DNA from: GCA-2688775 sp035288865
Lineage (GTDB): Archaea; Nanobdellota; Nanobdellia; Woesearchaeales; GW2011-AR4
Reading direction: 5' to 3'
DNA: 64,000 nucleotides
Assembly (NCBI GenBank): GCA_035288865.1
Contig: DATDZA010000052.1
Location: 1 to 64,000 of the forward strand
Numbering within the stretch: the first letter of the stretch is position 1; each line of letters begins with the position of its first letter. Positions 56,926 to 64,000 of the stretch are shown here, piece after piece. The notes beneath the pieces were generated by a model, which saw only the letters and a list, made by a program, of their open reading frames with translations, was not told where the DNA came from and ran no database searches. The position numbers and the translations under genes are program-made.

Positions 56926-57558
56926 ATGAAGTTTGAAATAAGGTCCGCTGCTTTCCCACTGATTGCAGTTACAGTAGCAGTTTTTATTCTTCAGTTTGTA
57001 TTAGGGGACTGGTTTTCTGAATCGTTTCTTTTGTCATCAGCAGATATATTCACAAGGCCATGGATTTTGATAACGCATATTTTTCTTCATGGCAGCCCGC
57101 TGCATTTATTTTATAACATGTGGGGACTGTTTATGTTTGGAACTCTACTTGAATCAAGGATAGGGGCAAAAAGATTTCTAGCATTTTATATTTCTGCTGG
57201 AGTAATCGCCGGATACATTTCAAGTTTCTTTTATTCAAGCTCATTGGGGGCCAGCGGGGCTTTGATGGGCGTGATAGGGGCGTTAATCATTCTCATGCCA
57301 AACCTAAAGCTGTTGTTATTTTATGTAGTTCCTACCCCTTTGTGGCTTGGTGGAATAATATTCGCTGCATTGGACACTTTTGGGGTTTTCTTTCCATCCG
57401 GTGTTGGAAATATAGCGCACCTTGCAGGCATGGGCTTTGGCCTGTTGTATGGGCTATATCTCATAAGGCAAAAAACAAAATTCGACAAGAAATTTTCTGT
57501 AAAGAAAAAATTAAATTCTGTGGATGTTGATGAATATTTAAAAAGCGGGAGAATCTAG
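56926..57558 (+). CDS. Rhomboid intramembrane serine protease
   Basis: Rhomboids cut membrane proteins within the bilayer. Six helices are visible in 210 aa, with HIFLHGSPLHLFYNMWGLFM in loop 1/TM2, catalytic Ser in SLGASGALMGVIGAL and catalytic His in GNIAHLAGMGFGLLYG. Both catalytic residues are in place, so it should be active. It is convergent with the DUF4389 gene (adjacent stops). Substrates could include the many anchored surface proteins of this genome (inference). Confidence 0.93.
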   Translation: MKFEIRSAAFPLIAVTVAVFILQFVLGDWFSESFLLSSADIFTRPWILITHIFLHGSPLHLFYNMWGLFMFGTLLESRIGAKRFLAFYISAGVIAGYISSFFYSSSLGASGALMGVIGALIILMPNLKLLLFYVVPTPLWLGGIIFAALDTFGVFFPSGVGNIAHLAGMGFGLLYGLYLIRQKTKFDKKFSVKKKLNSVDVDEYLKSGRI

Positions 57559-57846
57559 TCACTTTTTCTTGGTTTTGAATTCAACCGGATGCATTTCATT
57601 CCCAAGCTCTGAAAATGGAAAAGGCCTTGAGTTTGTTGCAAAAGTCATGTATCTTATAAACCTGTAAGCCTGCGTCGTCCACATATTGCAGAATTCCGCA
57701 ATTCCCCTGCTCCTATTTCCAGAAAATATGACATAAACCCAATGAAATAAACTCAGCACAACAACTAAAGTTTTCCATAATCCCAGAATTATTCCAGAGA
57801 CAATCGCTACAATAATTCTCATCCATGCTTCTTTTCTTTCGGGCAT
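57559..57846 (-). CDS. DUF4389 membrane protein
   Basis: This 95-aa protein from the ATG at 57846 (MPERKEAWMRIIVAIVSGII) has two short helices and the conserved block WVYVIFSGNRSRGIAEFCNM with WTTQAYRFIRYMTFATNSRP, which identifies DUF4389. The role is unknown. TATTTAAATATA about 28 nt upstream predicts a leaderless message; the frame extends 29 codons upstream without support. Confidence 0.8.
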   Translation of the reverse strand: MPERKEAWMRIIVAIVSGIILGLWKTLVVVLSLFHWVYVIFSGNRSRGIAEFCNMWTTQAYRFIRYMTFATNSRPFPFSELGNEMHPVEFKTKKK

Positions 57847-57978
57847 AGCACGCCCATTTAATTTTGTATATTTAAATATTCCTATAGAAAATTGAAAATG
57901 ACCTACTTGGCTTTTAATTAAAGCAAAGCCCAAATTATTGCTAAATTTTTTCTATTTTTAAAATGACTGATTAGCTTA

Positions 57979-58623
57979 TCAGCCGCATAGGTCAATCATT
58001 ATCTTGTGCACTTTTAATATGTCATTCGTGTCGACAAATAGCATATACTCTGGCAGGCAGCCTATAGATTCGACAATCTGGATATTGTTTACAGCAAGCG
58101 CATTCATTATCGTGGACAGCACTCCGGCGGTCTCAATTGAGCTTGGACCAAAGTGCATGCTTAACTCACTCAAATTTTTTGTTACCGCTACTACTTTATC
58201 TTTTGGAAAAATTCCAAGAATCTTCTGCAGATTTTTTTCGTCAACCAGAAGTTTTAATGATTCTTTTCCTTCTGACAATCTCATCACATCCCCCCTATTG
58301 AGCTCAATCAGCGGAAATACGTTCGGGAGCAACTCAATTATTTTTGCTTCCCTTTTCATTGCTATCAATGCAATTTTTGTTTTTGTGGAGATTCTCGCTG
58401 ATTTTATTATTTCTTCAACCTTTGGAAAATTTTTTTCAAACTTTTTTTCACTGACATAGCGCCTTACAGAGCTTATCACCGCATCAACAGAACACTTGAG
58501 ATGTTTTGTTTTGATAATATGCTTGGAAAGCGCCATCACATTAACTATCCCCCGTCCCAATTCCCTATTTATACTTGGTTCTGAATCTAAGAAATTCCAG
58601 ATTTCTTGGGTTAAATTTGTCAT
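57979..58623 (-). CDS. Winged-helix protein with ACT domain
   Basis: The N-terminal half (about 1-115) is helical with a winged-helix-like segment (VDAVISSVRRYVSEKKFEKN). The C-terminal half (about 120-214) resembles ACT-type ligand domains (VAVTKNLSELSMHFGPSSIE, ETAGVLSTIMNALAVNNIQI, GCLPEYMLFVDTNDILKVHK). Such archaeal proteins probably sense an amino acid and control transcription; neither ligand nor target is known. Confidence 0.75.
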   Translation of the reverse strand: MTNLTQEIWNFLDSEPSINRELGRGIVNVMALSKHIIKTKHLKCSVDAVISSVRRYVSEKKFEKNFPKVEEIIKSARISTKTKIALIAMKREAKIIELLPNVFPLIELNRGDVMRLSEGKESLKLLVDEKNLQKILGIFPKDKVVAVTKNLSELSMHFGPSSIETAGVLSTIMNALAVNNIQIVESIGCLPEYMLFVDTNDILKVHKIMIDLCG

Positions 58624-58718
58624 AATTTCATAATATTTGCTACTTTTATATAAATTTTGCTATTTTGGTCGTGAATTTTATATAAACCCATAACTAATCC
58701 ATTTATGAGGTGAGTTGA

Positions 58719-58889
58719 ATGGAAAAAACTAACTACAATAAGTTTGGAAAGTATCATGGCATTGTGCCGGGATTGTATGCTAGGCCAATTTACGTAAAAA
58801 GGCAGCAATCCACTGAAAACAAAAATGGGTTTCTTGGCGCAAATCAATCAACACTTGAAACTAAAATAGAAGAAATATTTTTCATTTAG
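58719..58889 (+). CDS. Small hypothetical protein
   Basis: A 56-aa frame starting MEKTNYNKFGKYHGIVPGLY has a good TATA box (TTTATATAAA about 40 nt upstream) and GAGGTGAGTTGA immediately before the ATG. It overlaps the 3' end of the decayed Nudix gene by 8 nt. It has no membrane helix and no family I know. Confidence 0.55.
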   Translation: MEKTNYNKFGKYHGIVPGLYARPIYVKRQQSTENKNGFLGANQSTLETKIEEIFFI

Positions 58890-59324
58890 AATTTAATATT
58901 TCAAACCCTTCAAAAGCCATATCTCTGACATCCACTGGCACATGATTCTGATTCAGCTCTTTTTTTGAAAACCACGCCTGATTTTTTAGTTCATCGTAAT
59001 TAATTTTCAATTTATCCGCATTAATAGTTTTACAAACATAAAATAAGCAGCAATGGTCATGATCTCCTACAGAATGCAAATTTATATTGAACGGAACTGC
59101 CAAATTTTTCTTGGCATTTCCTTCTCCTTTGAATTTATTATTATTAATTATTTTGACATCAATCCCAACTTCTTCTTTAATCTCCCTTGGTAAGGCGTCA
59201 TTAGGAATTTCATTTTTTTTGATAGGCCCCCAACCGGAAGCTACAAGTCTAATTTTTTATGATGAATAAACAAAACTTTGTTTTTGTTGTAAACATATCC
59301 TGCAACAACCAACTAAGTTTTCAT
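58882..59324 (-). pseudogene. Nudix hydrolase, disrupted
   Basis: Reading the minus strand from an ATG at 59324: Met-Lys-Thr, then UAG, then LVVAGYVYNKNKVLFIHHKK, LDL, a second UAG at the usual Trp position, LPVGG, then a frame change in a run of eight A (59213-59220), then the complete Nudix box GPIKKNEIPNDALPREIKEE with VG and the rest of the enzyme to a stop at 58882. One extra A would restore the frame but the two UAGs would remain. A TATA box is still in place 28 nt upstream. The 3' fragment alone (58882-59103) may look like a gene from a TTG start. Best read as a recent pseudogene, or a gene with UAG read-through plus a sequencing error. Confidence 0.7.
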
Positions 59325-59549
59325 TGAAAGAAGTTGAAATGTAACAAATATAAATTTTTGGAAATTGATCTAATCTTAATCCTATTATCGAGTTTTAAGG
59401 CATATTTTATATTTATATTCAATATTGAAAACAAATCTAATTTATTCGCTAAACCATAAACTATAAATAAACCTCGTTTCATTTCCAATTAATGCGACAA
59501 ATTAAATTGAAGCAATTTACTTCTAAATTTTCCCGAGGTGAAACTTTCC

Positions 59550-61268
59550 ATGGCTAGATATATTGTTGTTGCCGGTGGGGTAATGAGTGGAGTCGGCAAG
59601 GGAGTCACGACAGCTTCAATCGGAAAAATTCTGCAGGAGCACGGCTACAAAGTTACTTCAGTAAAAATAGACCCTTACCTCAACTTTGATGCAGGCACTT
59701 TAAGGCCAACGGAACATGGGGAGGTATGGGTCACGGATGACGGGGGCGAGATAGACCAGGATCTTGGAACGTACGAAAGATTTCTCAACATAGATATTCC
59801 AAAAAGAAATAATATGACTACAGGTCAAATTTATAAGGCCGTCATTGACAGGGAAAGGAGAGGGGAATATCTTGGCCAGACTGTACAATTCATTCCGCAT
59901 ATAATAGAAGAAATCAAGGACAGGATAAAAAAGACAGCAGATACTAATGATTTCGTTATTGTGGAGGTAGGGGGTACAATTGGGGATTATGAAAATATTC
60001 CGTTTCTTTTTGCTTTAAAAAGTTTGGAACGAGATATTGGTAAGCAAAATCTTAGCTATGTTCTTGTAACCTATCTTCCAATTCCCTCGCACATTGAAGA
60101 AATGAAAACAAAGCCGACACAGCAGGCAATCAGGCTTCTTAGCGAGCATGGAATTTTTCCTGACTTTATAGTCTGCCGGGCAAAAAGAGCGCTTGACGAG
60201 CCCAGGAAAAAGAAAATTGAAATTTATGCCAATATCCCATCTGACCATGTTATTTCAGAGCCGGACATTGAGAGTGTTTACCAAATTCCTCTTGATTTGG
60301 AAAAAGAAAAGCTCGGAGAAAAAATACTGAAAGAATTCGGCATAAAATCTAAAAAACAGCCTGACTGGAACGGCTGGAAAAAATTGGTTGATAATATTTT
60401 AAATCCAAAAAAATCCGTCAGAGTTGCAATTGTCGGGAAATATATTGACATTGGTGATTATACATTGGCAGATTCTTATCTTTCAATAAACCAGTCGCTT
60501 TTGCATGCAGGCGCTTCATTGAATGTAGGCGTTGAAATAACCTGGGTTGACTCAAAAAAATTTGAGGAAAATAAAAAAAATCTTAATGAATTGAAAAATT
60601 ATGATGGAATAATTGTTCCCGGCGGTTTTGGATCAAGCGGAGTTGAGGGAAAAATATGCACTGCAAATTTTGCAAGAGTAAATAAAATTCCCTATCTCGG
60701 ATTGTGCTATGGGCTTCAGATGGCTGTGATAGAATTTGCAAGAAATGTTTGCAATCTGAAAGACGCTAATACAACAGAGGTGAATTCAAAAACTTCCCAC
60801 CCGGTTGTTGACGTGCAGCCTGCTCAAAAAGAAATTCTGGAGAAAAGCATGTATGGCGGCACAATGAGACTGGGAGTTTATGCCGCGCTTTTGAGAGATA
60901 AAACACAAGTTTTGAAATTATATGAAGAAACCGGAAGGCTTGAAGAAGATACAAAAAAACTTCAGGAATTGACAAAGGATAAAACTCAGGCATTTAGAAT
61001 TGGATTATTGGAAAAAGGAAAGAAAGTTGTCTTGGAGAGGCACAGGCATCGTTACGAAGTCAATCCAAAATATGTTGACATTCTTGAGAAGAATGGATTG
61101 GTGTTTTCCGGCTATTATGAAAGATTCGACAAAACAAAATTAATGGAGTATATCGAATTGCCAGGACATCCATATTTTATCGGAACACAGGCCCATCCGG
61201 AATTCAAGTCAAGGCTTGGAAATCCGTCTCCGTTTTTCTATGGTTTTGTGAAGGCATGCTTAAAATAA
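59550..61268 (+). CDS. pyrG: CTP synthase
   Basis: PyrG aminates UTP to CTP with glutamine. The N-terminal synthetase has YIVVAGGVMSGVGKGVTTAS (P-loop), DPYLNFDAGTLRPTEHGEV and the IPKRNNMTTGQIY segment. The C-terminal glutaminase (about 280-573) has VPGGFGSSGVEGK, catalytic Cys in LGLCYGLQMAVIEFARN and the His/Glu of GTQAHPEFKSR. The length of 572 aa is normal. The ATG at 59550 follows GAGGTGA; the frame start GTG at 59538 is inside that site. Confidence 0.95.
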   Translation: MARYIVVAGGVMSGVGKGVTTASIGKILQEHGYKVTSVKIDPYLNFDAGTLRPTEHGEVWVTDDGGEIDQDLGTYERFLNIDIPKRNNMTTGQIYKAVIDRERRGEYLGQTVQFIPHIIEEIKDRIKKTADTNDFVIVEVGGTIGDYENIPFLFALKSLERDIGKQNLSYVLVTYLPIPSHIEEMKTKPTQQAIRLLSEHGIFPDFIVCRAKRALDEPRKKKIEIYANIPSDHVISEPDIESVYQIPLDLEKEKLGEKILKEFGIKSKKQPDWNGWKKLVDNILNPKKSVRVAIVGKYIDIGDYTLADSYLSINQSLLHAGASLNVGVEITWVDSKKFEENKKNLNELKNYDGIIVPGGFGSSGVEGKICTANFARVNKIPYLGLCYGLQMAVIEFARNVCNLKDANTTEVNSKTSHPVVDVQPAQKEILEKSMYGGTMRLGVYAALLRDKTQVLKLYEETGRLEEDTKKLQELTKDKTQAFRIGLLEKGKKVVLERHRHRYEVNPKYVDILEKNGLVFSGYYERFDKTKLMEYIELPGHPYFIGTQAHPEFKSRLGNPSPFFYGFVKACLK

Positions 61269-61374
61269 AATTAAATTTGCACTATTCTAATTTTATTAAA
61301 ATTAATTAACCAATTATCAAAACCTTTATTAACCGTTCTTTTATCCTTTACTTTATAATTAATTTGGGGTTGTT

Positions 61375-62388
61375 ATGGAAGAAAATAATGAAGTTAAAGT
61401 TGAATCACACCATCATACTGAACATAAAAAAGAAGAACATAAAATCGAGCCTAAAAAAGAATTCCCAAAAAAATCCTTAAAGCATTCTTTAATGGAGTTC
61501 TACGATAAAAAATATAAATTATTATTGATAATTCCTTTCCTCATACTCTTCTTCTCAATTGCACAAATTGGCTACCAGATTTACAGCACTGGAGATTTCA
61601 TAAACAGGGACATTTCGTTAAAAGGTGGAGTGACCGTTACCGTTCCCTACGATAAGCCATTTGATATTTACCATCTTGAAGAACAGGTCAGGGCAAGTTT
61701 TCCAAAAAATGATGTTGTTGTAAGGACATTAAGGGCATCAGGCACGGTTGTCGGAGTAATCGTGGAAGCGGATATTGACGGCAACAACAAAGCCCAAGTC
61801 CAAAAATTCTTGGATTCTATTGCAAATTCTTTGCAGGCCGATTTAAGCAAAATTGATTATGGAATAGAAATAATCGGCTCATCTTTGGGTGCAAGCTTCT
61901 TTAGAGAATCCCTGATTGCATTGGCAGTTGCATTTTTGTTTATGGGGCTGGTTATCATGATTTATTTCAGGACTTTTATACCCAGCGTTGCAGTAATTGT
62001 TGCCGCTTTCTCTGACATGGTTTTTGCGCTCGCAGTTGTTAATATTCTGGGGATGAGAGTCGGCACAGCAGGCATTGCTGCATTTTTGATGTTAATCGGT
62101 TATTCGGTTGACACTGACATTCTTCTCACTGTCAGGGTCCTGAAAAGAAAAGAGGGAACCGTAATGGACAGGATTCACAGTTCAATCAAGACCGGAATGA
62201 CGGAAACAATTACTGCAATTGTTGCCATAGTAGTTGCCATGGTAGTCACCCAGTCAGAAGTAATTAGGCAGATTATGATAATCCTGTTTTGGGGATTGAT
62301 AGCAGATATTTTCAACACTTGGATTCAGAACGTAGGATTGTTGAGATTGTATGTTGAGAGAAAAGCCAAGAAAGGGATAACAATATGA
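61375..62388 (+). CDS. secF: Protein export subunit SecF
   Basis: SecF with SecD pulls translocating chains out of the Sec channel using the ion gradient. After a charged, His/Lys/Glu-rich N-terminal tail (1-45) come the first helix (LLLIIPFLILFFSIAQIGYQ), the periplasm-side P4-like domain starting RDISLKGGVTVTV, and five helices with SALIALAVAFLF-type TM2, MLIGYSVDTDILLTVRVLKR and MTETITAIVAIVVAMV. The archaeal order secF-secD is kept, and the ATG of secD overlaps the stop of secF (ATGA). Confidence 0.94.
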   Translation: MEENNEVKVESHHHTEHKKEEHKIEPKKEFPKKSLKHSLMEFYDKKYKLLLIIPFLILFFSIAQIGYQIYSTGDFINRDISLKGGVTVTVPYDKPFDIYHLEEQVRASFPKNDVVVRTLRASGTVVGVIVEADIDGNNKAQVQKFLDSIANSLQADLSKIDYGIEIIGSSLGASFFRESLIALAVAFLFMGLVIMIYFRTFIPSVAVIVAAFSDMVFALAVVNILGMRVGTAGIAAFLMLIGYSVDTDILLTVRVLKRKEGTVMDRIHSSIKTGMTETITAIVAIVVAMVVTQSEVIRQIMIILFWGLIADIFNTWIQNVGLLRLYVERKAKKGITI

Positions 62389-64000
62389 ACTACAAAGTTA
62401 AAAAATTATTAACAAACTGGCGTGTAATTATTCTCATATTCTTCTTAGTCGTATCAGTAATCGCCATTCATCCAACGTTGAGCAAAGGAGCTGCAATAAG
62501 GAATGTCATAACAAACAGTTCTGCAAGCCTTGCAGGAATTCCGCAGCCAAAGCCGAACATACTTCCAGTCAACAGGGAAAGAATTATTGCAATAAACAAT
62601 GCTCCAATCAATACAGTTGATGATTATTATAAATATGCATCAACGCTGGCTCCAAACAGGACGATAACTGTAAAAACCAACAGGGCAGTATACAAATTAT
62701 TAACTCAAGAAAATTTTGAAACAATAACATTAAACGAAACCGAAGAGAAAACAGTTGAAGAAATAGTTCAAAAAAGTGTAACGCTAAATGGCACAGCACA
62801 GTTAATCAATGAAACTGTAACAAGAATAATTACTACTCCAAAAACAAAGCAGATTAGCAAGGGAATTCAGGATTTGGGATTCAGAGTTTATGAAGCCCCG
62901 AAGACAAATATCAGGAAAGGATTGGACCTGCAGGGCGGGACAAGAGTTCTTCTCCAGCCTGAAGCGAAGCTCAACCCAACTGATTTAAGCACCCTGATTG
63001 ACAACATGAAAACTAGGCTTAATGTTTATGGATTAAGCGACATAGTGGTTCGGGATGCCGGCGACTTGAGCGGGAATCAATATATTATTGTTGAAATTGC
63101 AGGGGCAACAGAAGAAGAAATAAAGGATTTGCTTGCCAGACAGGGGAAGTTTGAATCAAAGATAGGCAACAAAACAGTTTTCAGAGGTGGCCAGGATATA
63201 ACTTATGTCGGCAGAAGCGCGCAGGATGCCAGAATTGAGGAGTGCAACCCTTCAGGTGCCAGCCAGTGGGTATGCAGGTTCAGTTTTGTAATTTCACTAA
63301 CTCAGGCAGCAGCACAACGGCAGGCAGACGCAACATCGGACCTGAGTCCGGTAACTGATTCCACAGGCGCAAAAGAATGTTATTTGAGCGAGAAAATCCA
63401 GCTTTATCTTGATGACAAGATGGTGGACGAGCTTAGCATCGCATGTGATTTGAAGGGGCAGGCACAGACTCAGATTTCCATATCCGGGTCAGGAGTAGGT
63501 GTTAACCAGGTGGATGCGATTACAAACACCCAGGCCAACATGAAGCGCCTTCAGACAATCTTGATAACCGGCTCTTTGCCGGTAAAATTGAACATTGTGA
63601 AAACAGATGCAGTCTCTCCTGTTCTTGGGGAGCAGTTCATTAACAACGCAATTTTAATGTCATTGCTTGCAATTTTGTCTGTAGCAATTGTACTGGGAAT
63701 AATTTACTGGAGATTGATCATCGCAATTCCTATTTTGATAACAATGCTTTCGGAAGTTTTGATTTTGCTCGGGGTTGCTGCTTTTATCGGCTGGAACATG
63801 GACTTGGCTGCAATTGCAGGAATTCTTGTCGCAATCGGAACCGGGGTTGATGACCAGATTGTCATAACTGATGAAACTTTGAAAGGGGAAACATCAAGCA
63901 TTTACAACTGGAAAGAAAAAGTCAAGAGGGCTTTTATTATCATCATGCTTGCCTACGCAACCGTTGTAGTCGCAATGATTCCTTTAATATTTGCAGGTGC
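62385..64000 (+). CDS. secD: Protein export subunit SecD, 3' end outside window
   Basis: The first about 538 residues are present. An N-terminal helix (VIILIFFLVVSVIAIHPTLS) precedes a long extracytoplasmic region with IRKGLDLQGGTRVLLQPEAK, LNVYGLSDIVVRDAGDLSGN and TGSLPVKLNIVKTDAVSPVL. The first C-terminal helices follow, with GILVAIGTGVDDQIVITDET. A PDZ-like insertion seems to lie at about 60-110 (ERIIAINNAPINTVDDYYKY). The frame is open at the right edge. It is coupled to secF by a 4-nt overlap. Confidence 0.93.
   Translation, partial: MNYKVKKLLTNWRVIILIFFLVVSVIAIHPTLSKGAAIRNVITNSSASLAGIPQPKPNILPVNRERIIAINNAPINTVDDYYKYASTLAPNRTITVKTNRAVYKLLTQENFETITLNETEEKTVEEIVQKSVTLNGTAQLINETVTRIITTPKTKQISKGIQDLGFRVYEAPKTNIRKGLDLQGGTRVLLQPEAKLNPTDLSTLIDNMKTRLNVYGLSDIVVRDAGDLSGNQYIIVEIAGATEEEIKDLLARQGKFESKIGNKTVFRGGQDITYVGRSAQDARIEECNPSGASQWVCRFSFVISLTQAAAQRQADATSDLSPVTDSTGAKECYLSEKIQLYLDDKMVDELSIACDLKGQAQTQISISGSGVGVNQVDAITNTQANMKRLQTILITGSLPVKLNIVKTDAVSPVLGEQFINNAILMSLLAILSVAIVLGIIYWRLIIAIPILITMLSEVLILLGVAAFIGWNMDLAAIAGILVAIGTGVDDQIVITDETLKGETSSIYNWKEKVKRAFIIIMLAYATVVVAMIPLIFAG

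Noticed and set aside
58882..59103. Independent 73-aa gene from a TTG start
   Set aside because: It continues upstream in frame with a full Nudix box, so it is the 3' part of the disrupted Nudix gene.
1..64000. CRISPR arrays, rRNA genes, insertion sequences and transposases
   Set aside because: No regularly spaced direct repeats, no rRNA-like stretches and no transposase-like protein were seen on either strand.

Overview
The window is a gene-dense, AT-rich piece of an archaeal chromosome. Archaeal markers are HerA, Mre11, ABCE1, an archaeal-type initiator tRNA with bulge-helix-bulge introns, the secF-secD gene order, translin, leaderless TATA promoters and GGTGA ribosome binding sites. Many very small genes, lipoproteins, bacterial-type enzymes (GatCAB, an AspRS of bacterial architecture, RsuA/RluB, ThiM) and large unknown surface proteins point to a DPANN lineage close to Woesearchaeota or Pacearchaeota. 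That placement is inference; no rRNA gene is present to confirm it.

Layout. 1-6.4 kb holds OsmC, a pseudouridine synthase, an initiator tRNA with three introns, a HEPN-like gene touching that tRNA, a free-standing LAGLIDADG endonuclease behind a structured leader, RNase HII and an HTH-PIN pair. 6.5-10.3 kb is DNA repair (HerA, Mre11 and a small Cys-rich partner). 10.3-14 kb is a gatC-cyclophilin-gatA-gatB operon. 14-25.9 kb carries lipoproteins, a DM13 protein, an FAD oxidoreductase, a Ham1 pyrophosphatase, TPM/LemA, a SemiSWEET with an in-frame UAG, AspRS fused to a YbaK-like domain, translin, three related membrane proteins and two coiled-coil proteins. 26.3-38.3 kb is a cell-surface island. 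38.6-48 kb has TrmI, GlmS with a structured leader and small upstream ORF, an HTH/S-layer-like protein, ABCE1 and a tRNA-Thr. 47.6-52.5 kb is a PadR-controlled MacB-like ABC operon. 52.7-64 kb has paired surface proteins, ThiM, a rhomboid protease, an ACT regulator, a decayed Nudix gene, CTP synthase and SecF/SecD (cut by the right edge).

Main candidates for new biology. (1) The island at 26.3-38.3 kb has two giant proteins. One (1477 aa) joins an internal twin-arginine anchor to an amidase_2 domain, a GH3/NagZ-like domain and an LCP (LytR-CpsA-Psr) domain. The other (about 1661 aa) joins membrane segments, Tyr-Thr-Pro repeats and a GT4 glycosyltransferase. A lysozyme-like protein with the same internal-anchor design sits beside them. 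All these extracytoplasmic domains normally act on peptidoglycan or wall polymers, which archaea of this type are not expected to make. (2) Four intergenic copies of a 77-79 nt element at 4756, 14061, 47360 and 56228 share an interleaved A-B-A'-B' pairing typical of a pseudoknot RNA. (3) The initiator tRNA gene is broken by three short introns, each with bulge-helix-bulge geometry. (4) Structured 5' leaders precede the LAGLIDADG gene and glmS.
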